A DNA stretch of 38,155 bases from Oscillospiraceae bacterium (lineage in GTDB: Bacteria; Bacillota; Clostridia; Oscillospirales; Ruminococcaceae): positions 1 through 38,155 of the forward strand of contig JAFXCV010000046.1 in the NCBI GenBank assembly GCA_017521325.1, read 5' to 3'. Both the position numbers and the translations under genes were made by a program. Below are positions 1 through 9,200 of the stretch, in pieces (the stretch's first letter is position 1; each line of letters starts with the position of its first letter). Below the pieces are notes generated by a model. That model had not been told where the DNA came from. It made no database searches and saw only the letters and a program-made list of their open reading frames with translations.

Positions 1-1
1 C

Positions 2-448
2 GCAATGGATGATTTCAACAACAGAGCGTATGACAACTTCATCAACGACCTGACGAAGGATCTGATGCCCCATATCGAATCGACCTACAGTGTCAAGACA
101 GGCAAGGACAACACCGCAATTACGGGCTTCTCGATGGGCGGCAGAGAGTCGCTGCTGATCGGCATGCAGCGCAGTGACCTGTTCGGCTATATCGGCGCAA
201 TCTGTCCTGCACCGGGCGTAAGCGGCGCATTCAAGTGGGACAGCGGCAAGGAGCCGTACCTGCTTCTGATCACAGCCGGCAGCAATGACACGGTTGTATA
301 CAGCAACCCCGAAAACTACCATAACAATTTCACCAAGAACAACGTACCGCATCTGTGGCAGTACTGCAACGGCGGTTATCACGGTGATAACTGCATCCAT
401 GCACATCTGTACAATTTCGTCAGATTTGCGTTCAAGGCAACGAAGTAA
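2..448 (+). CDS. Esterase/feruloyl-esterase-like alpha/beta hydrolase, 3' end only
   Basis: The gene begins upstream of the window; the frame is open from base 2 and ends with TAA at 446-448. The visible C-terminal ~148 residues form the second half of an alpha/beta hydrolase of the esterase D / carbohydrate esterase family 1 type. Counting from the first visible Met (base 5), the nucleophile elbow GFSMGG places Ser43, the AGSND motif offers Asp95, and GGYHGD near the C-terminus offers His126, a complete Ser-Asp-His triad in the usual order. Members of this family hydrolyse feruloyl or acetyl esters on plant xylan, or small acyl esters; the substrate cannot be told here. No dockerin follows the catalytic domain before the stop. 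Any signal peptide or N-terminal modules lie outside the window. The family is confident; the substrate is inference. Confidence 0.8.
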   Translation, partial: AMDDFNNRAYDNFINDLTKDLMPHIESTYSVKTGKDNTAITGFSMGGRESLLIGMQRSDLFGYIGAICPAPGVSGAFKWDSGKEPYLLLITAGSNDTVVYSNPENYHNNFTKNNVPHLWQYCNGGYHGDNCIHAHLYNFVRFAFKATK

Positions 449-469
449 GAGAAAATGAGGCAAGGAAAG

Positions 470-494
470 ACCGCACGGATGTGCGGTTTTTCTT
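470..494 (+). terminator. Rho-independent terminator of the esterase gene
   Basis: A 7-bp perfect stem (ACCGCAC / GTGCGGT) with a GGAT loop is followed directly by TTTTCTTT. It lies 22 bases after the esterase stop codon. Confidence 0.85.
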
Positions 495-545
495 TACCCC
501 TCCACCGTTCCGAAGGGGCGGCACCACCCTCATCCACTCATCAAA

Positions 546-578
546 GGGGATGGGAATCGGGAAGGGGGGTGTGGGGGG
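546..578 (+). other. G-quadruplex-forming motif
   Basis: Five G-runs of 3 to 6 (GGGG, GGG, GGG, GGGGGG, GGGGGG) are separated by loops of 2, 4, 2 and 3 bases on the plus strand. This satisfies the G3+/loop 1-7 rule for an intramolecular quadruplex. No function is shown; it sits just after a terminator. Confidence 0.55.
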
Positions 579-581
579 AAA

Positions 582-620
582 CCGAAAGGGAAGGGGAAAT
601 GAGTTCCCCCTTCCCTTTGG
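582..620. repeat. Imperfect inverted repeat of purine/pyrimidine arms
   Basis: The left arm (582-598) is nearly all purine and the right arm (604-620) nearly all pyrimidine. They are complementary apart from one single-base slip in each direction, with an ATGAG loop. No T-run follows, so it is not a standard terminator. Confidence 0.5.
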
Positions 621-679
621 GTTCTCCACCCACATTCCGAAGTGCAGTTTCAAATTCAAATGCGTTACAGAAGAATAAA

Positions 680-742
680 ACCCCTCCACCGCAGCAAGCT
701 GCGGTCTCTCTCCCTTTTCAGGGGAGGCGAGGGGGCAGGTTT
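680..742. repeat. Short intergenic element with two hairpins (gut-Firmicutes-type repeat)
   Basis: The element opens with CCCCTCCACCG and closes with GAGGGGGCAGGTTT, so its ends are roughly inverted. Inside are two hairpins: CCGCAG/CTGCGG with a CAAG loop (689-704) and CTCCC/GGGAG around TTTTCAG (710-726). This layout resembles from memory an abundant intergenic repeat family of gut Clostridia; I could not search for it. Bases 497-515 begin with a similar CCCCTCCACCG, possibly a decayed second copy. Confidence 0.5.
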
Positions 743-776
743 AAAGAAACAACCCTTTTTGACAGACTGAAGTATT

Positions 777-807
777 CCCTCACCAACGGTGGGGGGATGC
801 TTTTTTT
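777..807 (+). terminator. Possible terminator-like hairpin with T7 run
   Basis: CCCTCACC pairs imperfectly with GGTGGGGGG around an AAC loop, followed after ATGC by seven Ts. No gene directly upstream needs it, so its role is uncertain. Confidence 0.35.
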
Positions 808-837
808 CACCATCACCAAAGCCCGTATCCCTCACGG

Positions 838-861
838 CAGTTGTACGTTCGGGTACAACTG
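838..861. repeat. 24-bp dyad, left copy
   Basis: Perfect 9-bp arms CAGTTGTAC and GTACAACTG are separated by 6 bases (GTTCGG). It is almost the same as the dyad at 1062-1085, with one base pair changed symmetrically in both arms. This may be an operator, a recombinase site or an RNA hairpin. Confidence 0.6.
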
Positions 862-883
862 TGAAAGCAATCGAATTTCCACG

Positions 884-1006
884 AAAAGCGAACGGTTTTC
901 AAAAAAAGCGGTCGGTTTTTAAAAAAGCGAATGGTTTTTTGAAAAACCCAAAAAAGCTAATGAAAAAGAAAAAGGAAATGAAAAAGAAAATGAAAAAGAA
1001 AGTCAG
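884..1006. repeat. A-rich degenerate repeat array
   Basis: Three ~20-base imperfect repeats of the form AAAGCG-NN-GGTTTT-AAA (884-945) run into a purine tract (950-1002) built on GAAAATGAAAAAGAAA units. In frame it would encode Lys/Met/Glu low complexity, but no ribosome site supports translation. It lies between the two dyads. Confidence 0.5.
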
Positions 1007-1061
1007 ACATGAATTTACTTTTGATTCTGTGTTTATTACTCCGGCATCCGAAGAAGTTTTA

Positions 1062-1085
1062 CAGTTGCACCGAAATGTGCAACTG
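1062..1085. repeat. 24-bp dyad, right copy
   Basis: Perfect 9-bp arms CAGTTGCAC and GTGCAACTG are separated by 6 bases (CGAAAT). Compared with the left copy at 838-861, only one base differs per arm, and the change is compensatory. It lies about 100 bases upstream of the holin start. Confidence 0.6.
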
Positions 1086-1186
1086 CACTGCAGTCCGTCC
1101 CCTTTGGTGAAACGGTTCTCCGCAAAAGGTTTGTCCATTTCCCATATCGGAAATCGTTTTGCATCACAGCGAAGGGAGGGAGCAGA

Positions 1187-1597
1187 ATGGCAAATATCAT
1201 ACGTTTTGATGTGGCATTGCTCGGTGCTGTAGTCGGTTTTCTCTGGGGAGATTTCGATGGTCTGCTGCTTGCGCTCATCAGTTTTATTGCTCTGGATTAT
1301 CTGACAGGTATTCTTGTCGCAATTGCGGAGAAGCGTTTGTCGAGCAGCGTCGGCTTTTCGGGAATTGCCCGAAAGGGTGTCATCCTTGCGGTCGTTGCTG
1401 TCGGGCATATCGTGGATGTGTATGTGCTTGGAGGCTGCGGGGCAGTATTCCGTTCGGCGGTGATTGGCTTTTACCTCGCAAATGAGGGAATGAGCATACT
1501 GGAAAATGCCGGACGGCTTGGTATGCCGCTTCCCCGAAAGCTGAAAGAGGTACTCAGGCAATTGGAAGATGAAAGCGAAAATGAGGAGGAAGACTGA
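1187..1597 (+). CDS. Phage-type holin (holin_4 / toxin-secretion holin family)
   Basis: A 136-residue membrane protein. Three to four hydrophobic segments are visible (about residues 7-20, 24-48, 62-82 and 86-100), including the DYLTGILVA stretch typical of the phage_holin_4 / toxin-secretion holin family, followed by a charged acidic C-terminus ending EDESENEEED. Holins form inner-membrane lesions that let a murein hydrolase out. The start is fixed by GAAGGGAGGGAGC seven bases upstream. It is the first gene of a three-gene set, overlapping the next by one base (TGATG). No capsid, portal or integrase genes are present in the window, so this is a prophage remnant, an edge of one, or a domesticated cassette. 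The family assignment is strong; the role in the host is unknown. Confidence 0.85.
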   Translation: MANIIRFDVALLGAVVGFLWGDFDGLLLALISFIALDYLTGILVAIAEKRLSSSVGFSGIARKGVILAVVAVGHIVDVYVLGGCGAVFRSAVIGFYLANEGMSILENAGRLGMPLPRKLKEVLRQLEDESENEEED

Positions 1598-2250
1598 TGG
1601 GAATTTATCATGAAAGAATCGTAAGTCACGCAAGATATCAGGAAGGGCAGACAAGCTACTATGTGGAACTGACTGTGGACAAGGCGGCGGATATTCCGGA
1701 TCCTGCGGAGCATCCCGAATGGGAAGTGGGCAGTGAACTTATCGTGCTGGAAAACAGCGGCAGTAAGTACAGGCTGAGTAATGCTCGTGAATGGGTTTCG
1801 GTAAATTTTAACGATTCACAGGAAGGGGGTGATATGAGCGCATACGCCCTCAAATCAGAGGTAAATACGGAAGCACAGAACCGTATTGCTGCGGATACGG
1901 CACTGCAGGAAAGCATCACGGCATTGGATGCAAAAATCGAGCAAAAGTTCATCACCCTCGTATCCGGTGACGATCTGAACACGATCACTGCGCAAAACCG
2001 CTACCGTTCCCCATCGGGAACTGTAACCAAAGCCATGGCAAATGTGCCTGAAGTTGTTGGAAACAACGGATTTTCACTGGAGGTTTACACGACAGCGAGC
2101 TATCCATTTTATGTGCAGGAAATCACATGGTGCGGATACTCGACGTTTTTGGTAAACAAGATCGTGCGCTGCGGACGTACAGTTGATGGTGCGCTCCAGT
2201 GGGGCGAGTGGTACCAATACGGACTTGCAATGGTTGGGGAAGCGACGTAA
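1597..2250 (+). CDS. Phage tail-fibre-like protein with C-terminal knob-type domain
   Basis: A 217-residue protein translationally coupled to the holin: its ATG shares a base with the holin TGA. The N-terminal ~85 residues are acidic and unrecognised. Residues ~86-125 look like a short helical/coiled segment (EVNTEAQNRIAADTALQES). From ~residue 128 the pattern DDLNTIT, YRSPSG, FSLEVYTT, IVRCGR and W-G-EWYQ matches the pyocin-knob-type domain found at the tips of phage tail fibres and tailocins, where it binds cell-surface glycans. Sitting between holin and endolysin is a common place for the last tail gene in Firmicute phages. No cleavable signal peptide is seen. The fibre-like assignment rests on motif pattern alone. 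Confidence 0.6.
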   Translation: MGIYHERIVSHARYQEGQTSYYVELTVDKAADIPDPAEHPEWEVGSELIVLENSGSKYRLSNAREWVSVNFNDSQEGGDMSAYALKSEVNTEAQNRIAADTALQESITALDAKIEQKFITLVSGDDLNTITAQNRYRSPSGTVTKAMANVPEVVGNNGFSLEVYTTASYPFYVQEITWCGYSTFLVNKIVRCGRTVDGALQWGEWYQYGLAMVGEAT

Positions 2251-2263
2251 AAAGGTGATATCT

Positions 2264-2971
2264 ATGAGTAAAATCTGTTTCATCGTCGGACATGGTAAAT
2301 CCAAATCCGGCGGCTATGACCCCGGCGCATGCGCAAATGGCGCACAGGAGTACAAGATCGCAAAGGAGATCGCAGAGTATGCACAGACGTACTACAATGC
2401 GAATTTCACAGAACAGGCGGACATCATGAACGACGATGCAAGCCTGTATCTGACTGACCGTATCAAGAAGATCAACGCCGCTGGCTATGACTTTGCGGCA
2501 GAAATTCACCTCAATGCAGGCGGCGGCACGGGAACGGAATGCTACTACCACAAGGGCAGCGAGGACGGAAAGCGGTATGCTGCGGAAATCAGCAGCGCCA
2601 TCTGTGAGGCTCTGGGCGTTGCACAGCGTGGTGCGAAAACACGGCTGAATGCAAGCGGCAGGGATTATTTCGCCATTATCAGAGAAACCGCATGCACGGC
2701 GGTTCTCATCGAAACTGTGTTTATTGATTCTCCTGCCGACCTTGCAAAACTTGCAGCCCCCGAAGGACAGGCAGCCTGCGGTGCGGCAATTGCACAAGCC
2801 ATTGCAAAGGTGCGTGGCGTAAAGCATAAGAGCCTTGCGGCGCAAAAACCCACAGGCCCGCTTTACCGTGTGCAGGTGGGGGCATTCAGAAATCGGACAA
2901 ACGCCGAAGCCTTGCTTGCGCAGCTTAGAAATTCCGGTTTTGCGGATGCATTCGTGAAAGCGGAAGAATAG
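2264..2971 (+). CDS. N-acetylmuramoyl-L-alanine amidase (Amidase_3) with SPOR domain, endolysin-like
   Basis: A 235-residue zinc amidase that cleaves the MurNAc-L-Ala bond of peptidoglycan. Zinc ligands and catalytic residues are all visible: His10 (VGHG), Glu29 (QEYK), His82 (EIHLNAG) and catalytic Glu150 (LIETVF). A SPOR-type domain (residues ~200-232, LYRVQVGAF) follows a short linker and would bind denuded glycan strands. There is no signal peptide, as expected for an endolysin exported through a holin. The start at 2264 is chosen because AAAGGTGAT precedes it at 2251-2259; an in-frame ATG at 2183 would overlap the previous gene and lacks a ribosome site. It ends the lysis cassette. Confidence 0.9.
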   Translation: MSKICFIVGHGKSKSGGYDPGACANGAQEYKIAKEIAEYAQTYYNANFTEQADIMNDDASLYLTDRIKKINAAGYDFAAEIHLNAGGGTGTECYYHKGSEDGKRYAAEISSAICEALGVAQRGAKTRLNASGRDYFAIIRETACTAVLIETVFIDSPADLAKLAAPEGQAACGAAIAQAIAKVRGVKHKSLAAQKPTGPLYRVQVGAFRNRTNAEALLAQLRNSGFADAFVKAEE

Positions 2972-2980
2972 CGATAGAAA

Positions 2981-3050
2981 GGCAGCACCGTACAAAGACC
3001 GCCTGACGGCTCAGCACGTCATCTGTTTGCATCCTTTGTGCGGTATTGCC
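2981..3050. repeat. Terminal-inverted-repeat element, copy 1 (70 bp)
   Basis: The left end GGCAGCACCGTACAAAG and right end CTTTGTGCGGTATTGCC are inverted repeats with three differences, two of which would be G-U pairs in RNA. The core AAAGACCGCCTGACGGCTC and flank AGCACGTC are shared base for base with the copy at 11729-11782; this copy carries ~16 extra bases near its right end. It resembles a miniature element or a mobile RNA hairpin. Confidence 0.7.
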
Positions 3051-3059
3051 TAAAAGCAT

Positions 3060-3097
3060 TTCCCCGATTTGTCTTATGACGGGTCGGGGAATTTCTC
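3060..3097 (+). terminator. Probable terminator after the lysis cassette
   Basis: TTCCCCGA pairs perfectly with TCGGGGAA (3084-3091) over a 16-base loop, followed by TTTCTCTC. The loop is long, so strength is uncertain. Confidence 0.55.
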
Positions 3098-3180
3098 TCG
3101 TAATTCTGTCGAATTTTCTGCATGTTAACACACTGCATTCGTGCGAAATCACGAAACTTTTTGATGCATTGTAAAATTCA

Positions 3181-3209
3181 TTGACATATGAAATTTTTTG
3201 CGATATAAT
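3181..3209 (+). promoter_or_regulatory. Perfect consensus sigma-A promoter of the LRR-dockerin gene
   Basis: TTGACA at 3181-3186 and TATAAT at 3204-3209 are separated by exactly 17 bases. The implied start of transcription is near 3216, giving a short leader to the ATG at 3243 and its ribosome site AAGGAAGGTG. Confidence 0.85.
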
Positions 3210-3242
3210 AAGTATGATTATTTTATCAAGGAAGGTGTCAAA

Positions 3243-6200
3243 ATGAGTAAATTCAAGCGAGTATTATCGGCGTGTCTTGCGCTTAGCGTGACGGCAATGA
3301 ATGTGCCGCTTACGCCCGATGGTCTTGGCAGCATCCTGCCGCAGATTTCGTTTTCAGCATTTGCTGCGGACGTGGAATTCGGCAGATGCGGTGAGGATCT
3401 GGACTGGGCTCTTGACAGCGACGGAACGCTTACCATCAAGGGCAAAGGTGCCATGTATGACTGGGAGAGCGGTAAGGCTCCGTGGTATGAGAAACGTGCT
3501 TCCATTACGGCGGTTGTATTGCCGGATGGTCTGACCTCCATCGGAAATTATGCGTTTCAGGGAATGACAAATCTTGAAACCATTACCCTGCCCGAGGGTC
3601 TGACGACCATCGGTGAAAATGCGTTTAATGTATGTACAAGTCTGAAAGAGGTTACGTTCCCCGAAAGTCTGGAGAGTATCAAGACCAGAGCTTTTTTTAA
3701 TACTGCTCTGACAGCAGTTTCTATACCGGCAGGTGTTACGGAGATTCAGGACAGAGCATTTTCATTAAGTGAGAATCTTGCTGCGGTTGAGGTTGCAGAG
3801 GCGAATGCGAATTATTGCTCTGTGGATGGCATTCTGTTCAATAAGGATAAGACGGAGTTGGTATTCTATCCTCCGGCAAAAGAGGGGACAGCCTATACAA
3901 CTCCCGATAGTGTGACATCGCTCCATGCGAATGCATTTGACTACTCGAAGCTTACGGATATCACACTCAATGAGGGCATTGCGCAGATCGGCGCATCTGC
4001 GTTTCTATTTTGCAAGAATCTGAAGACTGTGACGCTTCCCGATACCCTTACAGAGATTGCTAAGCAGGCGTTTTACGGCTGCGAAAGTCTGGAAAGCATC
4101 ACATTCCCCGAGAGTCTGAAAACGCTTGACAAAGAAGTGTTTATGAATTGCACTGCACTGACTTCTGTTCACATCCCGAAAAATCTGACAAGTATTGGTG
4201 TCGGTGCGTTTTCTTCGTCCACTACTTCTCTCCGTGAAATTACAGTGGATGCGGAAAATACGGCATACACCGCTGTGGATGGCGTTTTGTTCAGTAAGGA
4301 TATGACGACCCTCTATTCTTATCCCAGCGCTAAGGAAGGGGAGACATATGTCATCCCCAACAGTGTTACGACCGTTTATACGGGTGCATTCAGAAATTGT
4401 ACTCTGAAAACCATTACCTTCCCCTATGCTCTGGAAACCATCGGAAGCAAGGCATTTGCCGATTCTTTAAGCCTTACGGAGGTTTCTCTTCCCGCAAGCG
4501 TAAAGAAGATCGGAACAAATGCGTTTGGAAACTGCAATGCACTTACAAGCGTGTATATCCGCAATCCCGAATGTGAGATCGCCGAAAACGATGGCGATGA
4601 AACCTTCCCCTTTGCCGTGGAGCTTTACGGCTATGTGAATTCCACCACGCAGGAATATGCGGATAAGCGTGGAAATGAAGTGACATTTGTTCCGTTCGAG
4701 ACGATCGTCAGCGGAACTGTGGAGGGTCTGAGCTGGTCGCTTGACACCGCAGGCCTTTTGACCATCGGCGACGGTGAAACAGCAGCAATGCCCGAATGGA
4801 AAAGCAAAACGGATGTTCCGTGGCTCAATTCCGCGTTCGGCAGCTGGAAGGCTGAGGATATTCTTAAAATCGTGATCGAAGACGGTGTGACAAACATCAG
4901 CAGCAGCGCATTTTCAGACTGCAAAAATGTGCAGGAAATCGTGATTCCCGACAGTATGACAAGCATCGGGGAATATGCGTTTTCAAGATGCGAGAAGCTG
5001 AAGTCCATCCGCATTCCCGCAAATGTCACAAGCATTGCAAGCACAGCATTCTGGAATGCAAACGATCTGCAGGCATTTGAGGTGGATGCGGAAAATACCG
5101 TATTCAAGGATGAGGACGGCATACTGTTCAGTAAGGACGGCACAAAGCTGCTGCGTTATCCGAATGCAAGAAAGGCGGATTACTGCACTTTTTCCTATCG
5201 GCTCGACGAGGAAGAGAATGAATTTGAAGGCGAATTCTATGTTGTGCCGGAGGGTGTTACCGAAATCGGCGCATATGCCTTTTTTGAGGATGATGATTTT
5301 GTCCGCATCGTTCTGCCAGAGGGTCTGGAAACGATCGGAGAAGCGGCATTCTGCGGCACAGATGCTCTGAAGCTGCTCAACATCCCCACAACGCTGACAA
5401 GCATCAGTGATGATGCCTTTTTGCGCTCCGGTCTTTATGAGGTCAGACTTTCTGAGGGCGTTGCAAATGTCGGGGAAAGTGCCTTCTATCTTTCCAATCT
5501 TAACGAACTGGTTGTCCGCAATCAGACTTGCGTATTGTCGGAATCAATGCCGGAGTATCCTTCACTCGTTCCCGGTGACTGTACTGTTTACGGTTCTGAC
5601 GGTTCGACCGCACAGGCATATGCAGATGCGACCGGCATGGATTTCCAGCAGATTACAGCAGTTGCATCCGGAGATTGCGGCACCAATGTGAAATGGATGC
5701 TCGACAACACCGGCAGACTCACCATCAGCGGTGAGGGTGAAATGACAAACTACGAATCCTATAAGGATGTTCCGTGGAATGCCGAGGAGCATAAGGAACT
5801 GATCGCAAAGAATCCCATCAAGGAGATCGTGGTAGAGGACGGTGTGACCTCCATCGGTGACCGTGCATTCTACAATCTTGACGATGTCTACAGCGTACAG
5901 CTTGGCAAGGATGTAAAGCATATCGGCGTTGCTGCTTTTAACGGCTGCGATCTGCTTGCGGTGCTTGATCTTCCGGATGCGCTTGAATCCTTTGACAAAC
6001 AGGCATTTGCAAACTGCCAGTTCCTGCAGGCATTCAGAGTTTCTGACAATAATGCAGCCTTCACGGATATTGACGGCGTGCTTTACAGCAAGGAAGAGAA
6101 CAAGCTCCTCTGCTATCCCGGCGGCAGAACCGCTGCGGAATATGTGATTCCGGAAGGTACAGAAACCATCGCCTACTGGGCATTCGGCGATGTGAATCAT

Positions 6201-9200
6201 CTTTCCGTGATTCAGCTCCCGTCCACATTGACAACGATCGAGGGCTATGCATTTTCTACGATGAAGGCACTCAAGGAGATTACCATCCCCGCAAGTGTGA
6301 CAGAAATCGGATATCGTGCGTTCCAGGGCTGTACCGAAGTCGAAAAAGCCACCTTTGAAGATGGTGCGAAGTTTGTCGGCGATGAAATGTTTACTTCTTG
6401 CCACTCGCTTGCTGCGGTCGAGCTTCCCGATAGTATTGAGAAGATCGGCAGCGGTGCATTCTATAGTTGTTTTTCTCTCGCAGAAATTGAACTGCCCGAG
6501 AAGCTGACAAGCATTGAGAGTGTGACCTTCTATGGCTGCGAAAGCTTAAAGGAAATTACCATTCACGGCAACATTAAATCCATCGGTAGCAGTGCGTTTG
6601 CAAATAGCGGTCTGACAAAGGTTGTGATTGAAAATGGGCTGGAAACAATCGGCGAATCTGCATTTTCTGTCTGCTATGACCTGCAGTCCATTGTTCTTCC
6701 GGACAGCGTGACCAAAATTGATGATAATGCATTCCGTCAGTGTACCGGTTTAACAGAGCTTGTGCTTTCCAAGAATCTGACAACCATCGGTAATTCTGCG
6801 TTTTCCACCTGCGGAGCTCTGCAGTCCATCGTTATTCCGGACAGTGTGACTGCAATCGGTGACAGTGCATTCCGTAACTGCAAAGGCGCAACCGAAGTTG
6901 TACTTTCCAAGAATCTGAAAACCATCGGAGAGGGTGCCTTCAGAGAATGCGAAGCTGTGAAGAATCTCGACATTCCCTACAGTGTGGAGGAGCTCGGGGC
7001 GTATGCATTGGCAGGCTGCGGAAAGGGCGGCAGCATTAAGATTTACAACCCCACTTGTACAATTGGTGAAAAGGCAATTTCCAATGTGGAGAGTGTAACC
7101 CTTTACGGCTATAAAGGCTCCACCGCACAGGCGTATGCAGAGGGACTTGACGAATGCATACTCATATTTGTGCCGTTTGAGCTTCTTGCAGAGGGCGACC
7201 TGACGGATACCATCCGTTGGATGCTGGACAAGGAAGGTAAGCTGCACATCATCGGCGAGGGCGAGATGCCCGATTGGAGCAATGCAATGGCAATGCCGTG
7301 GAATGCTTACAAGGAGCTGATCAAGGAAGCATATATCGGCGAGGGTGTCACCACCATCGGCAGCTATGCATTTGAAGGCTGCAAGGAAATGGATACAGTG
7401 GAGATTGCGGATTCGGTGAAGTCCATCGGCAATTACGCTTTCCAGAACTGCGGCGGCCTTTCCGGCATTGAGATTTCCGAAAATGTGGAAAGCATCGGCG
7501 ACGCTGCCTTCAACGCATGCAGCAAGCTGGAAAAAATTACGATCTACAATCCCGAATGCACCATCGCAGATGCGGATTCCATCCCGGCAAAAACGATCAT
7601 CTGCGGCTACTGGAATTCCACAGCAAATCAGTTCGCAGATAAGAACGACCGCAAGTTTGTACGCCTTGATGCGGAAGTGATCGCAGAGGGCGTCTGCGGA
7701 GATGCGCTCACATGGAAGCTGGATACATACGGCAACCTCTTTATCAGCGGCGAAGGTCGCATGTATGACTGGGAATCCCGTGATGTGAAGGCACCGTGGG
7801 CAGAATATCAGGCACAGATCCTGAATGTCATCACAGAAGGTGCGGAGAGCATCGGCAATTATGCATTCGATGGCTGTGAAAATCTCGTTTCCGCAGTATT
7901 CCCGCAGGATTCACTGGTAAATATCGGAGAATGTGCATTCAAAAATTGCACAAGCCTTGCGCAGTTCAATGGCGGCAGTGATCTGACGCATATCGCAAGA
8001 TGTGCATTCATGGGCTGTACTGCACTGGAAACAGTGATGTTTGAAGAGCTGGTAAAGGAAGTGGATGTTTCCGCATTTAACGGCTGCACCGCACTTGAGA
8101 GCATTGATGTTGCGGAAGACAACAATACCTATCAGGATGTGGACGGCGTACTGCTGAGCAAGGACGGTACACAGCTGCTTTATTATCCTCTCGGCAAGAA
8201 GGCTGCATCCTATGCTGTTCCCGAGGGCGTGACCGCAATCGGCAGCAATGCATTTGAAAGAAACGAAGCACTTAAGGAAATCACGTTCCCCGAGGGTCTG
8301 ATATCCATCGCACAGTATGCCTTCAACGGCTGCAAGAACCTTGGCAATGTGACGCTTCCGGAAGGTGTGGCAATCCTTGGGTTGGGCGCATTCTGCGAAA
8401 CCGCAATGACGGAGATCATTCTGCCCGAGTCCGTTTCCATAATCGGCTGGTCTGTATTCGCTGCATGCGACAAGCTGCAGACGGTAACGATCAAGAATCC
8501 CGAATGCAGCATTGACGACTCTTCGACCCTTTACCCCATCCCTGAGAACGTTCTCATCAAGGGCTACTCCGAGTCCACCGCAAAGGATTATGCTGACAAG
8601 CACGGAAATCCGTTCGAGCCGCTCGATCCTACAGAGCCTACAACAGAACCCACAACAGAACCCACAACAGAACCTACAACAGAGTCCGAGGAACCCACAA
8701 CAGAGTCCGAGGAACCCACAACGGATCCCACGGAACCCACAACGGATCCCACGGAACCCACAACGAATCCTACAGAACCCACAACGAATCCTACAGAACC
8801 CACAACGGAGTCCGAGGAACCCACAACGGATCCCACGGAACCCACAACGGAGTCCGAGGAACCCACAACGGAGTCCGAGGAACCCACAACGGATCCTACA
8901 GAACCCACAACGGAGTCCGAGGAACCCACAACGGATCCTACAGAACCCACAACGGAGTCCGAGGAACCCACAACGGAGTCCGAGGAACCCACAACGGATC
9001 CCACAGAACCCACAACGGAGTCCGAGGAACCCACAACGGATCCCACAGAACCCACATCAGAGTCCGAGGAACCTACAACGGAGTCCGAGGAACCCACAAC
9101 GGAGTCCGAGGAACCCACAACGGAGTCCGAGGAACCCACAACGGAGCCTGAAATTCCGAATGAAGTTTTCTACGGCGATGCAAATGCGGACGGCAAGCTT

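Larger units (their letters stand above)
449..1186. other. Gene-free repeat-rich region (overview)
   Basis: No convincing gene lies in these 738 bases. The stretch holds a terminator, a G-rich strand with a hairpin, a hairpin repeat, a T-run hairpin, two related dyads and an A-rich repeat array, each listed separately. Open frames crossing it have low-complexity translations and no credible ribosome site. Confidence 0.6.

Noticed and set aside
789..1232. A 147-codon frame through the A-rich array (Lys-rich peptide)
   Set aside because: GGTGGGGGG directly touches the ATG, leaving no spacing, the translation is low complexity, and it overlaps the holin start in another frame.
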